In this document: positions 26,367 to 38,025 of the stretch, in pieces
Position numbering within the stretch: position 1 is the first letter of the stretch
How the letters are laid out: each line of letters opens with the position of its first letter
Source: Scedosporium boydii
Lineage: Eukaryota; Ascomycota; Sordariomycetes; Microascales; Microascaceae
Direction: 5' to 3'
Length of the DNA stretch: 64,000 bases
Assembly (NCBI GenBank): GCA_002221725.1
Contig: NJFT01000013.1
Coordinates: forward strand, 186,001-250,000
Translations under genes and position numbers: made by a program
The notes under the pieces: model-generated
What the model was told of the DNA's origin: nothing
Seen by the model: the letters and a program-made list of their open reading frames with translations, nothing else
The model's database searches: none

Positions 26367-28369
26367 ATGTCTCTAGCGATAGCTTCCACTCGCAATGCAG
26401 CTGACGAGGAAGCTCGTGCCGAGGTCGATGTTCTCAACTCACGCCTTGAGAAGACAACACAGTTGACTAAAAAGATCCAGGCCAGTCTCGGCCGCCTCGA
26501 AGATAGTGGGAAAAGCGTTCGCGACGTTGTTGGGCCCCTCGGCGGTGAAACAAGGCGGCTACAAACACTGAGCCAGAGTCTGTCGCATTCGTCCCCTCCC
26601 CCTCCCCCAGCCCCTACCCAACTCATCGTCCCAGATGTGTGCTCCTAACTCTCTCAACGTTCTCTCTAGATATTGATAATGTTATTTCTGCGATTGAGAA
26701 ACTACGGCAACCGGCCGATTCTAAGAACGATGAGGAACAAATCATTCGGGCTGGCCCGGACAAGATTGGCCTCTCAAATTACCTGGCCTCGATGAAGAGG
26801 TTAAACAAATCCCTCGCCGACATGAAAGCTTCAAATCTCCGGGCGAATCAGCAGACAATGACAGATTTGACCCGGCTCGTGAAGTTCGGGAACAACCTTC
26901 TCGAATCCCACTTCCAGAAACTCCTCCAAGGCGAGACTCCCCAAAAGGTGGAAGTGCTTAATTTCATAACCAAAGACAAACTCTTCCCTGTCCTTTCCCA
27001 GGATAAATTCGCGAGACTTGGCCTTATAAACGCGTACATGGCATCAAGTTTGCGTCTAACTGGTGTTTCGATTTCCCCTCAAGACTCGTCGGTTGGCAAG
27101 GTCTACGTCGATATCCGCAGTCCGTACTTACTGTCGAGTCTTTCCAACCTCGCCACGGCAAGTGTCAATACGGCCAAGAAGAAGACACTCGATGCCGTAT
27201 ATCGTGCAGGGGCCAACGCCATCGGCTCTTACGCCACGGCCATGGAAGGCATGTTTCTTGCGGAGTACGATAATATATGCAACATATTTACGCGAGACGA
27301 GTGGGGTCCCCTTTTCCAAGCTGTATGCCAAGCATCGATCGCAGAACTTGCGCGAACTTTGAGAGAACTTAACTCGCATGTGAAGGCCCATTTGAACACG
27401 GACTGCTTCTTGGCCTACGAAATCACCGAGATCATGACCAACCTTTCTGGTCGCATCGAGACTCGCACTGGCGAACTGAAAGCGGCCTTGGCAGCAGCTC
27501 TCAAACCTGTCAGAGAAACAGCCAAAGCATCGTTCGCGGAAGTTCTAGAGGAGACGCGAAGAAAGGCCATCGGACTTCAGACTCTACCCCCAGACGGCGC
27601 CCCGATTCCTCTCGTCTCCGAAGCCATGCAGAGGCTCCAAAACATGGCCGAGTTTCTTGGTGCGATTTCCGCCATCATGATCTCAATTGGAGATGGCGGA
27701 TGGAGGTCAAGCGCCATGGCCAAGCGTGCAGGCGACCGCGCCCCGAGCCTAGCTTCTTTTGACATTGGTGCTGATGGGAAAGAGATTTTTGTAAACTACT
27801 GTATCGACACCATCGACACTCTCCTCACCGCTCTTGGTCAAAAAGCAACTGCCCTGCTTAGGGGCAAATCCACACAGGGGGTGTTCCTTGGTAATTGCGT
27901 GGTCATTATCGAGCGTATGGTGCGCGACTCGGACCTCTTACCCCTACTGGAACCTCGCATGGCGATGCTCGATCAATGGCGCAAGAAGGCGACAGCCCTC
28001 TACACCGACACGTGCAAAGACATATCAACACACTTATTCGACGTTATCCATACGAATCGTGCCCAGCGACCCACGTCGAGCCAAGCGGATTCTGCATCCA
28101 TTTTGAAGGGGCTCTCAACAAAGGACCGAGATAGCATCAAGAGCAAATTCCAGGCTTTCAACACTAGCTTTGATGAGATGGTTGCCCGCCATCGGACGTA
28201 TAATATGGAGCGAGAGGTCCGCCAGATGTTTGCCAGGGCAGTTCAGCAAATGCTCGAGCCCTTATACAATCGGTTCTGGGATCGGTACCATGAAATTGAT
28301 AAAGGGAAGGGTAAACACGTCAAGTATGACAAGTCATCGATTGCCGCAGTCTTTATGAGTCTTTACTAG
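26367..28369 (+). CDS. EXO70: Exocyst complex subunit Exo70
   Basis: Exo70 binds PI(4,5)P2 and Rho GTPases and tethers secretory vesicles at growth sites; in hyphae it acts at the tip. Exons 26367-26577 and 26670-28369 give 636 residues, the family length. The N-terminal coiled coil (ARAEVDVLNSRLEKTTQLTK) is followed by the all-helical rod. The C-terminal domain contains the usual end: a basic patch (KGKGKHVKYDKSSIAAVFMS) matching the membrane-binding C-terminus of yeast Exo70. Acceptor TCTAG at 26665-26669 and donor A/GTCTGT join LSQ to NIDNVISAIEKLR, a conserved sequence. Confidence 0.95.
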
Positions 28370-29463
28370 CTTGGCGGAAGATTCATCCCTATTCCATCGT
28401 GCGCGGGGAATGGGACCACACTATAGCTTTCTGAGATGAACCCCAAACTGTTGGTGCGCCCATATATCTCGCTCCTTCGCGGCTCCCTATGTCGCTAGGG
28501 TGAGAGGGGGTGCAAAATCAGACGATCTTTACTTCTCAGTCAAGAAGCCCTTGGGATTCAAAGCAGCAAATACAGATATAAAACCAAAATCAATACAAGC
28601 GGCTCAGCAAAAGACCTTGGCTCAGCATCCAGAACTTCAACGAGAACGCCCAGCACTACCTATATCACGTCAGCCCAAACACATTTGATCCGATCCACAC
28701 ACATGCCCAAGGCTGATCTCATCCCTCGCCGTATAATACGCCTGCTTCGAAACTTTGACATGAAGCAAACATGAGACTAGATATGCACTCCCTAGTTTCT
28801 AATACTGCTCTATAAAGTGCACGATACGCGACGTGGACTTTAAGATCGCGTCCTTGACAGATATGGCGACTGTGTACGCGGTAACGCGACGTTGCTGTTT
28901 GCCGCCCAGTCATTGAACTGTATTCTGGTGCCTCGCCCCCTCCGCGTGAAGAAGTCGAGGGCCCCCAGAGCCCTAGGGCTTGGCTGTGGATCATCCATAT
29001 AGCATCCCCCGCGTTTTTACCATCCCTGAGGCTATTACCCCGGTGATGCACCTGGGCGCGCCTTGGCAGCAAGGGGCTTTACCGCTTCCCCGAAATTTGT
29101 CAATCTCGCAGGCATCACCAATAAGGCGGTTACGCGGCCGAGGGTGCTGCGGTTGTTAGATGCCCCCAGGCGAGCTGCGGGGAAGGCAGTCGTCTGGCAC
29201 CACCCGGAAGCATCTCTTTACCTTCGATACTACGTGCAGACCCTTCAAGTACATAGACATCTGCCAGTCAATGAGTAGCGAAATGCGCGATGCGATTATC
29301 TATGGAGTTGTTTATTGGCAGCAGCTTCCCATGTTGTGCAGAGGTTGCAGTACAATACCATGCGTCCGATGCAAGGACTAGGGGCTGCAGTTTTGATACT
29401 CTCATCCATTAGATTTCCCCCATGTGGTTCAATACCAATGCTGAGCTGTTTCAGTAACTTCAA
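28370..29463. other. Convergent intergenic region EXO70 / RNA-processing fusion
   Basis: About 1.1 kb. Nothing with codon structure or splice support is visible; the short frames on the minus strand near 28719-29072 are basic and of low complexity. GC content is ordinary. Confidence 0.4.
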
Positions 29464-32400
29464 CTATTCATCATCTATCCTTGCAGCCTTTTTGCCACTC
29501 CCAAATATCAAGTCAACCCTCGAGCCTCGATCCCATATTATCACCCCGTCACTCCTCCGCTTGAAGTACTGGATTCGGTGTTGTGGGATAAATTCCTCGT
29601 CAGTTTGCTCGCCCGTCCATTCATCCAAGGCCCTCTCCTTGATTCCGAGGAACCTATCTTCGTAACCCACAATATAATCCGTGCTATCCATATTCTCATC
29701 CCACCTTAGACGGTTCATAACGTCCATAGCAGTCCGGAATTTCCCCGCCCTTGCGCTTCCTTCGGACAACGATAGCTCGTGGCGTTCATGAATGCATGCT
29801 TGTGGGAATGTGTGTCGTTCCTCCTCCGGACCAACAGGTTCATCGTCAAGGTCAGACTCGCTATCATCTTCACGGCCTGTGTACTCCGCCCATTCCCGCC
29901 CATCGAGCTCTAACTCACTGATCTCTCTCCGGCTCGCAACCGTCGCAGACACCCAGCAAGTTTTGGCATCGTAGTAAGCTTCATCACCCCGTATACGGCT
30001 TTCAAACTGATTGAGAACCGTGGTCAGCGTGCCTTCGGCTGCTTTCAAATCCTCCTTCGTTCGAATACCGCCGTCATCATGCCATTCAAGCCCTATCAAA
30101 ATAGATACTCGGAAGTCAAGATCTTCTCCCTCGTGGCCCTCCCTTCCGTGACTCTCGGAAAACTTGCTTGGCCAGATCCGGGTTCCTAACCCAGGGATTC
30201 GTCGATCGATATCTAGACTCCTGATTAATACAAGCCGACAGGCCATGGACTTCATGCATAGTAGTGTGAATGAGGTTACAGCGAAGAACGATATACGTAC
30301 CAACGAGCACTATCACACACCGTGACTCCAACCATCCCACGAACTGCTTTCCTTTTGATCGAGACTTGCCCCAGTAGTGAACGTCGATCTTGATATAGCT
30401 CTTGAACTCCTGGAGGAATGCAGCTGCTCCACTGCGTCCTGGGACAAATCCTGAGCTAGGCAGTTCAGACTCCTGTACCCCCAAAAAGACAGGCCACGAC
30501 GTCCCTTGCTGTGATAGTATAGCGTTGGCTCTCTGCATCTGTGTAGAGATTGTTCTGGTCGTTGATGGGGAAGCTGTTAGTGCAGTATTGAGAGAAGGAG
30601 CATGCCATCCCAGAAGACACATCGCCTCCCTGGGCGTTCTCGTATACATCAACTTTTTGTGGAAAAATGGATCGAGAACAGCCTTCTCATTCCATTTGAA
30701 CGCCGCATAGTAGTTGAAAAATGTCACAATGACATCTGCCGTGGACACAGCGGTGCCGTTATGCCGCAACATCTTACAGATCGGGACCAGCATTGACGCA
30801 ATATGAACGCCGCCCAAATATCCAAACTTGGCGGCATAGATCCCTCTTTCCTTTGCCCATGCCTTAATGAGCAAGTACGCGAGACGAAATTGGGCGAGGT
30901 CCGGAATGGACCTTCGGAGGTAGGCTACATCTCTGGCTGGTTTCAATTTGAGTAGGGTCTGGGTAGGTAGGGCGAAAGCTGGGTCGTTCGCCGGGCGTTT
31001 GAGTACATCCGGCCAACTAGACATCGTTAGCGCGCCATACATGAAAAGAAAGAGAACCAAGAGCCAAAAAATGGAAGAAAATGAAAAGAACTATTCCATG
31101 TGAGCGGTAATATGATGGGAGGAATGTCCTCACTTTTCTGCTATCGAGGTAGCTCCACAATACTGAAGGTCAACCCGTATCCCAGCTATCTCGAGCTCGA
31201 GCATGGTTCCAGTGTTTGCCTTCACTCTTCTTAATATCTTAATATCGCTCGATTGTTTGAAGTGCGAGGCAACGACGGAAAAGAAAGTCCGAGAACTGAA
31301 AGGCCCAACGCATAGGCAATCAATGTCAGAGTCGCGGCTCCAGACTCCAAGTGCATATGAGCCAACGGAATCTATCACCAACGGAGGTCGTTTCCGTATA
31401 GAACCATCGCCTTGCATGCTACCGACACCAATGGCGTCCATTATGGCAGATCGCAGGGACCCGAAAGCCTGTTTGCGAAGGGCTTCATCTTCTTCGGTGG
31501 GGAAGCTACCCAACCTCTGTAAGTATGTCTTCAGGCTCTCCGGGTCACGCAGCTCTGGAGAAGCGTATTTCAACGGCAACGGCACGGGATCCATGCGTAG
31601 GCCTGCAGCATCGCCCCTGTCAACTCGGGTATTCGGTTTGCGGCGGAGTAGACATCGAATGCCCCAATGATCACTAGCCGCAAGCGCATCACTCTCGCCA
31701 TCGAGTTGTCCCCGGAGAGGAAAGCCGAACATATTGAATCCAGCAACGGTAAAGGCATTCTCAGTCTTAACCAGGATCCTGTCGTATCGTTGAGGGCGGT
31801 TGCCTGCCCCATCGCCAACGAGCTTGGATGCAAGTAAGTTTTCGGAGGGATCAAAAGTGGCGCCTTGCTCCCCCTCAAACGTGTCCCACACATCCTTGGG
31901 ATGGCGCATATCATCCGAGGACTCACCCACTTCACACCTTGCTGTAACCCAGGCATCAAGTAAGCCGAAGTCGCGCAAAATCTCGTCAAATGAAGCGATA
32001 CGCGTCGCTGTCGGTTTGGAAATGGTCCTCTTCTTCAACGCAGCGTCTATGGTGCACCGAGAAGTGGTAAGATTGAAGTCACCAGCTATAATCCATGGGT
32101 TATGCGTGTGCACGGAATGCAGATGGTCAATTATCCTCCGCAATTCCCCGATCTTTGCGGCGACTGCGCCATCCGTCAGGCCCTGGGAAAGGTGACAGGT
32201 AGCGAGAACGAGCGGCAGACGCTGCTGGCCATTTCCCATGACAATACTGGGAAACTTGACAATTGCGGAGGTTTTATGACGTCTCTTTAACTTCAGTTGC
32301 TTCCAGTGAAACGGTATTCTGGACAAGACAACTTGGTTAAGAAGACTTGGCAACGGGCCCAGATCCGTCTGACAGGGCGGACCATGACTCGAGAATGGAT

Positions 32401-33499
32401 ATCGCTCTGCAATTCGATCATCCGCGAGAAGGTAGGATAGGAAATCATCGGTGACCTCTTCCAGAACTAGTATATCTGAGACTGCTGTTTCTGTGAGGAG
32501 GTTCTGGACCAGAGATAGATGCCTTGTCTGACTAGGCGGCCAGGTAAACTCTGCCAGGACATTGTAAGATGCGACTACCAGGGTTTCCGGTATCTCTCCG
32601 GGACTCGGTAAGTTCTTGGCAAGTGTAGAGTCCCACACAGTCCACCGGGTTTGGGTGGAGGAGTACCGATAGGTTTGCCGGGGCGAAGGCGCATCCGATT
32701 CGGGATTGAGCTTAAGAACTCTGTCCTCATAGAGGTCGAGGCTCTTGGGCTCACGTATCACGTCCAACGACTCCATTCCGATGGCTTTCCAGAAGCGCAT
32801 CATGGGTGGGCCGCCGTCCTTGTCCCGCTTCAGAACGACAAGATGGTCAACCGACCATCCCATCGGAGGCAGGAGCCGCACCTTGTCCAGGATAAATTTG
32901 GACATGTCTATCTCTGTAGCGTCTACCGAGGCGAGAGACATGTGCAATTGGCATTCCGAGATACTGTCCTCGCCGAGAGCGCGCAGGATCCCGGCACGGA
33001 GGTCGGTGAGATAAGAAGAGCGATCATGGTTGTCATCATAGGCGTAAATGGTGTTTGTTTTCTTATGCGTGAATATGCCAGCAGCGTCTAGGCGTAAGCT
33101 GATAGGCCGCGAAACTGACGTAAAACTTCCGTCCTTCAAGTATGATACTATTCGATCTACCGCTTGGTCCAGAGCTGAAACTGAAACAAAAGGGTAGATG
33201 AGATTGACATGAGGAGGCCATTTCTCAAATGCTGGGTCATAAAGGCTCCGCAATGCCTCAATGCTGGGCCATAGCGTCTTTGGGGGCACGACGCAGAGAG
33301 CCGTATCCCAGCAATTAGTGGGAAGTTTAGGGTCTGAGAGGCCCGAAGTCGGCTCTATCAAAGTCGGATCCATGATAACTGCCCGTATACTTCGTACGGC
33401 TAGGTAGAATCGAAGAAGGGATGCAAGTGGTTGGGGCAGAAACGCCACCGGAGGTAAGTTCAGTAGATCACTGTTCGAAGCCGTGTTCCCAGTATTCAT
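29464..33499 (-). CDS. 2H phosphoesterase - EEP - poly(A)-polymerase-like NTase - MJ1316 fusion protein
   Basis: Three exons, 33499-31134, 31016-30301 and 30212-29464, give 1,276 residues. Domains in order, residues approximate: 2H/LigT-AKAP7-type phosphoesterase (65-235) with both signature histidines in HVNLIYPF and HMSLASV; endonuclease/exonuclease/phosphatase domain (305-620) with catalytic ASYNVLAEF, LVLEEV, AGDFNLT and ASDHWGI; pol-beta-type nucleotidyltransferase (675-790) with GSYALGVWSRDSDIDCL and third carboxylate GIRVDLQY; PAP central and RNA-binding domains (795-1000); acidic linker; C-terminal MJ1316/DUF504 domain (last 90 residues, VMNRLRWDENMDSTDYIVGYEDR, PQHRIQYFKRRSDGVIIWDR). 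All active-site residues are intact. MJ1316 is thought to recognise RNA 2',3'-cyclic ends. A single protein able to open, trim, extend and recognise RNA ends is implied; substrate unknown. An alternative ATG lies at 33373. Confidence 0.85.
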
Positions 33500-34752
33500 C
33501 AGTCCCTCCACACCAGAGGCGGCCTGCGCTGGGCAGGTAAATGCTTTATATCAATTAATTAATTCGTTAGGAGTGGCATTGCACTCCTTCGCGGTTTGGC
33601 CTCATCACAGCCGCACCATGAATCTAAACTATCGGCGTAATCAAAATGACTCCCTGCCGCAAACGGTTGTTGAGTCAATGTGGGGGCTGTGCACACAGCT
33701 CAGCTCGACTGAATTGGTCGCCCTATTGTTAGGATGATTGTCGTCTAGGTCAATATGGAGTCGCGTCTCACCACCACGTTCCAGCTGACCATTCAATTGT
33801 TGCCTTTTGCCGTCTCTGTGAACTTTCCATTAGATAGATAGCCCAGGTTTATGTAATTAAAATTTTGGGGACAAAGTTACGAAGTACAGTGCACAGATAC
33901 ATTGACTCGAGTTACCTCCCAAATTTCTGTGTATAGATATTTTGCTTATTTGTAGTTGTGAATTTAATTCTTCTAAAAGCAAACGGCAAACTTTACGACC
34001 AAGTTTCGCTTGATCTCTTCCTGCATGTCTTCCAGTATATCCTCTAGCGTAGATCTTCTGATGTGTCTTCCAACATCTTTTCCAGCATCTTTTCATGAGC
34101 ACTAATATATTGCAATACTACTCCGGGACAAGAACCTGATGAATTAAGCCCTACAAGGCCAACCAAGGAGCTTTCGGCAGCATCCCGCGCGATACTTCAA
34201 ATCGTCCTCTATGCAGAACTGTTTCGGTCGGCTGAGGGACTTCGTCTAGATGGATTGAGATTAACGACTTCGAGTAGACGAAGGTACATGGATATACTTT
34301 GTAGAACCAGCATGGGAGGGAGAAGGAGATTGTCCCTGCGATGGGGATCGGTGATGGTAATGGTGTCAAATGAGATGATATCACTTGCACGGGAACGCGC
34401 TGTTCTATGCCCGGGGACCTGGTACAGTTATTTGTTTCTTTCTTTCCTTGATGGATACATGGGCATACGATACGGATTCACCATCGGATGGATGTGTCAT
34501 CAGGATTTAGCCGTGGATGTGGAAACAAATGTTGTTGATCAGGAAAGGAAATTTCCTGTGGAACAAGGGAAAACAGTACCCAACTTGGTGTTAGGTTCGG
34601 CAGGCCGCCAACAATGAATGTCTTAATTTCAGTGTCCAGTGCTCTGTCCGCTCCCTTAATCACACTCTGAAGGGCCATTCATATCAGAAGACCCGAAACA
34701 AACAATGCTTTGTTGCGCTGTTCTCCCCCCACAAACTCTGTCGCATCGACTA
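33500..34752. other. Accessory-looking region with a frameshifted coiled-coil remnant
   Basis: About 1.25 kb without an intact gene. On the minus strand near 34097-33960 one frame reads KMLEKMLEDTSEDLR and then stops, and the next frame continues LEDILEDMQEEIKRN: a Leu/Glu heptad pattern split by a frameshift, so a decayed coding piece is likely. TACGAAGTAC occurs at about 33880. The rest holds nothing I can name. Confidence 0.35.
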
Positions 34753-35886
34753 TCAACTTATCAAGCCACAGCCTCCTCCCAAAGTCGGGGAAATGACCAG
34801 GAGCGACAATTTTATCGCGATGCGTCGTGCTTCGGCATCTACTATTTTGTTAGCAGCAACTCAGGGTAAACTTAAGGACGCGCCTACTTACACCCTAACC
34901 CATGTATCTGATTATACGTTGCCGGAAATGACTCAATTGGGTGCCCAGTGTCAGGGTCAAGCAATTCCATCAATATCAATGGATGGTCTTGTCCGCGCTC
35001 AGTGATAGCAGCCGTGTTCGCTCTTCGTCGTACTAGTGCAGTCTCTGCTGTTCTGTTGCATTGTGTAGGCGGCCCCATCATCTACTTCGTAGTATTGTGT
35101 TTCTCGCCCCCCTCATCTTCTCTGCCTCCATCTCGAATCATCATCCTCATGAGGGAGGCAATTGTCGTCGTTGACCATTGATTGGCATGTTGTTTGTTTA
35201 AAAATGTCGTGATTTAGACATGGCTTGATCCAAGTATCATTTCGAAGGTCAAGCCCTCCAATTTTGCACCAAAACAACTGACATGATTGTCGAAGCTAGT
35301 AAGGGTGCAGTGCATGCTGGTCACGGTGGTACAGAGGTTTTTGACAGTGATATTGAGATGGGTAACAGTGGAATCAAGGTTGTTGACAACATTGTGCAGA
35401 TTGTTGATGGTGGTCATGAAGTCATGGGGTTGGGAGACTCAGGTGTTAATTGAACCCATAGTGGTGCTGTGGTTGTCAATCTTCCTCGATTGGGGAAAAA
35501 GAAAGAAAAGCTTTTCCTGCAGATTGGCAGGTTGATAAAAATATCGTCGGTGATTGTGGTTGACAACAAATTGATCAATTGATGATAGTTAATGATGATG
35601 GTTGATGATGATGGTCTGTTGATGAAAATGGCACACAGGTAGAAAAGCATCCTTGTTATGTGGTTTTTTGCTGTCATCGCTACTTCTTTGATCTGCAAGA
35701 TATGCCCAAACAGCTGTTTCCATCCTTCAAATCCTTCCATGACACCATACCCAATCCATTCCTCCAAGAACCTACCTTCCTTGTGTTATAGCTGAGAAAA
35801 GAGTGATGCTTGTATGAACTAGTACTTCGTCCTTGAAAGTTGGCTTGAAACGATGATTTCTGAGTAGATGTAGCACTTGTAGACAA
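34753..35886 (-). pseudogene. Decayed uncharacterised fungal gene with heptad-repeat segment
   Basis: Pieces in one order on the minus strand suggest a broken gene. A first exon 35886-35776 starts MSTSATSTQKSSFQANFQ and ends at donor AAG/GTAGGT; an acceptor CTTGCAG then leads into IKEVAMTAKNH. After DDIFINL the frame must shift to read NLQEKLFFLFPQSRKIDNHS, which meets a TGA and resumes as MTTINNLHNVVNNLDSTVTH, a near-perfect heptad run (35417-35214). Further on, DHPLILMELLDPDTGHPIES (within 35081-34892) is joined by a canonical GTAAGT...ATAG intron (34891-34842) to LDAEARRIAIKLS, ending at 34753. The DPDTG-PI-FP pattern recalls small multi-copy proteins of unknown role in filamentous fungi. 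Whether this is one gene or two neighbours is unclear. Confidence 0.4.
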
Positions 35887-36238
35887 ATATATCTATATCT
35901 GATCCCTGCTAAAAACAGAACAGTTCCACCTTCCAAACCCATGACGAACCACAGCTCTGTCCAGCACCCGTGGGAGACGATTCATGCAGTTTATCTTCAC
36001 TATTGACCCAGGGCAGGATCGATCCGAACATGGAGAGCGCGATGTATTAGTGTAGATGGGATGGGGCCTGCTAAAATGAGAAGTGAAGTCGAATATAGTG
36101 TTTTGGGAATACATCACATTTAACAACGGCCTCAGTTGCTTGCCGTGCAAGACTGAACAATGGTTGAGGCAATTTGTTGTCCAACTGGGATCCCATAACA
36201 CAAATCCTCACCAACAGACAGCCCGAGGTAAGGTGTTA
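35887..36238. other. Spacer between the decayed locus and the orphan membrane protein gene
   Basis: About 350 bases; no gene or notable motif seen other than being upstream of the decayed minus-strand locus and downstream of the next gene. Confidence 0.35.
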
Positions 36239-37393
36239 TTATTCTGTCTCCGGGCCCCAGTCCACAACATCCACGCCTTTACCTTTTCCTTCCATGAGCG
36301 CCTCGAGTTTATCCTCGTTGGTGACCCATCCACGCCTTTTCGTGGCGACCGCGTATTTAAGAGAATCCCGCCATTCCCTCCACCAAACAGCCTCGCTCTG
36401 AACGATGCATCGGCGACCATCGGTTCCATTCCGGGAAGTCGCGAATGGCCACACAGCCTGTACTACTTCGTACTTATTCTTCCCGGCAAACAAGGTAGTG
36501 ACGCTAGTGAAGAAGCGGTTGACCCTGTCTGGGCTTTGCACGACGACCCGCGCATGTGTAACAGGGAAGGTGATCGTCACCACCCCCTTGTATCCAGTTG
36601 ATGCGATGAGACTACGCAACTGACCCTCGATCCAAGGCGTGTCGAGGTTGGCGACGACCCTGTTGAGGGTGAAGGACTTTACTTGCGCGGGATCTTCCAC
36701 AAATCGCCGGCACCACTCTTCGAGGCCCCCATCGCCAACTTCTGGGAGAACATCCGGCTTGACACCCCCACGGTACGCGACCTCCCCGTTACCCACGCAG
36801 CGAACATAATCCATGCGTTGTTTGGGGTCGTCGGGGATAATTGTGCTCATGAGATTGAATTTGATGTCGAAGTCCGCCTTCCTATTGCGAGAACCGACAA
36901 TGTGTATCTGCGGCTTTGGCGGTATACTAGCCTGGCTGCGAATCAGGTCAACCAATGCGGTAGCAGATTCGCTGAGATACTGTGCCTTGGACGATAGTGT
37001 AGTGCAGTCCGTGGAGAGCTCGAAGAGTGGAGGGGAATAGAGTTGGTAATCCACTTTGGGGAGTCCGGGGTAGAATTGCGGACCATGCCTATTGCGCCTC
37101 TGGCCTGGAGGGAGTTGAATATCAGTTGTAGGGCCTGAATAAGGCGGCGGGGTTATTGGCCTGTCCGCGACATCATCGAAGCCGGTAAGGGAAACGGGCA
37201 CCGTAGCGACTTGCGTGGTCTCCGTCCCTCCACGAGAACCCGTCGAGGGGCCTTCTTGACCATCATATTCAGGGTGTATGTTACCCTTTTCCGCCATGAT
37301 TGATGTTCCAGCATGCACCATAACTGACAGCGCACCGAAGACAAAGACAACCACAGAAACTGCAAGGGTGAGCTTGGCGAGGTTGTGAAGCAA
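36239..37393 (-). CDS. Membrane-anchored protein of unknown function; 5' end unresolved
   Basis: An open frame of about 384 codons encodes one N-terminal hydrophobic segment (LTLAVSVVVFVFGALSVMV), a Pro/Gly/Thr-rich stretch and a folded-looking domain with even codon use and conserved-looking blocks (DYVRCVGNGEVAYRGGVKPD, WWREWRDSLKYAVAT, KRRGWVTNEDKLEALMEG). I do not recognise the family beyond a vague resemblance to orphan proteins of Sordariomycetes. The frame has no ATG before the hydrophobic segment: going upstream it runs through AGDLLHNLAKL to a TAA near 37460. Either a small 5' exon carries the ATG, or translation begins inside, at the Met codons just after the TM segment, which would give a soluble form. 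I see no support for signal-peptide cleavage. Confidence 0.6.
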   Translation of the reverse strand: MLHNLAKLTLAVSVVVFVFGALSVMVHAGTSIMAEKGNIHPEYDGQEGPSTGSRGGTETTQVATVPVSLTGFDDVADRPITPPPYSGPTTDIQLPPGQRRNRHGPQFYPGLPKVDYQLYSPPLFELSTDCTTLSSKAQYLSESATALVDLIRSQASIPPKPQIHIVGSRNRKADFDIKFNLMSTIIPDDPKQRMDYVRCVGNGEVAYRGGVKPDVLPEVGDGGLEEWCRRFVEDPAQVKSFTLNRVVANLDTPWIEGQLRSLIASTGYKGVVTITFPVTHARVVVQSPDRVNRFFTSVTTLFAGKNKYEVVQAVWPFATSRNGTDGRRCIVQSEAVWWREWRDSLKYAVATKRRGWVTNEDKLEALMEGKGKGVDVVDWGPETE

Positions 37394-38025
37394 ATCCCCA
37401 GCCTTGACTCGTAGCCTTGACCGTTGAGAGGCAGGGCAGGAAAGAATCGGGGGTTTCTTCTCCTTTTCGTTTTACCCGTTTTCTCTTGAACTTGTCGCTT
37501 CCTTCTCTCCTTTCAACTCGGAGGAGGCTCAATTGCTCAAGCTGCCTCCCAAATACGAAGTCAGCAAGTCATTCGAAGCATGGAACATTGAGGCGAAGCT
37601 CCAGGCAGGCAGGCAATACTCTCTCGAATACGACCTGATACGACAATGGATCAATCGATTGATGCCTTCGTTGATGACTAATCCAGCAATCTCACATATT
37701 GACTTGTGGATGCCGGACATTAATGTTCATTTGAACATTGAACCAACAAATGGACATTGTAATTATTATCAAGGGAGTGCACTGTTTTTGACATCAAGGT
37801 CTCTCTTGCATTGACGGAGCTTTCAACAATTCAATGGATCTGCACCACCAGCTGTGAATTTTGATGGAACACTGAACTGTTCGTAACAACACGGTACCGC
37901 CGAAACGGACTGGTCTTTTTCTACTTGCTTGTAGATGTCACAGATGGGGGACATTCTTTGAAACGCCGAAAATGCTGCCCATTATGAGCGCAGGCATGCT
38001 GACTGCCCACCCCAATCCTTGCTAG
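37394..38025. other. Divergent spacer, orphan membrane protein / TTI2
   Basis: About 630 bases. It must hold the missing 5' exons of one or both neighbours. Repeats of ATTGAAC/GTTCAAT type are seen near 37720-37850. No tRNA or other RNA gene is evident. Confidence 0.35.
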
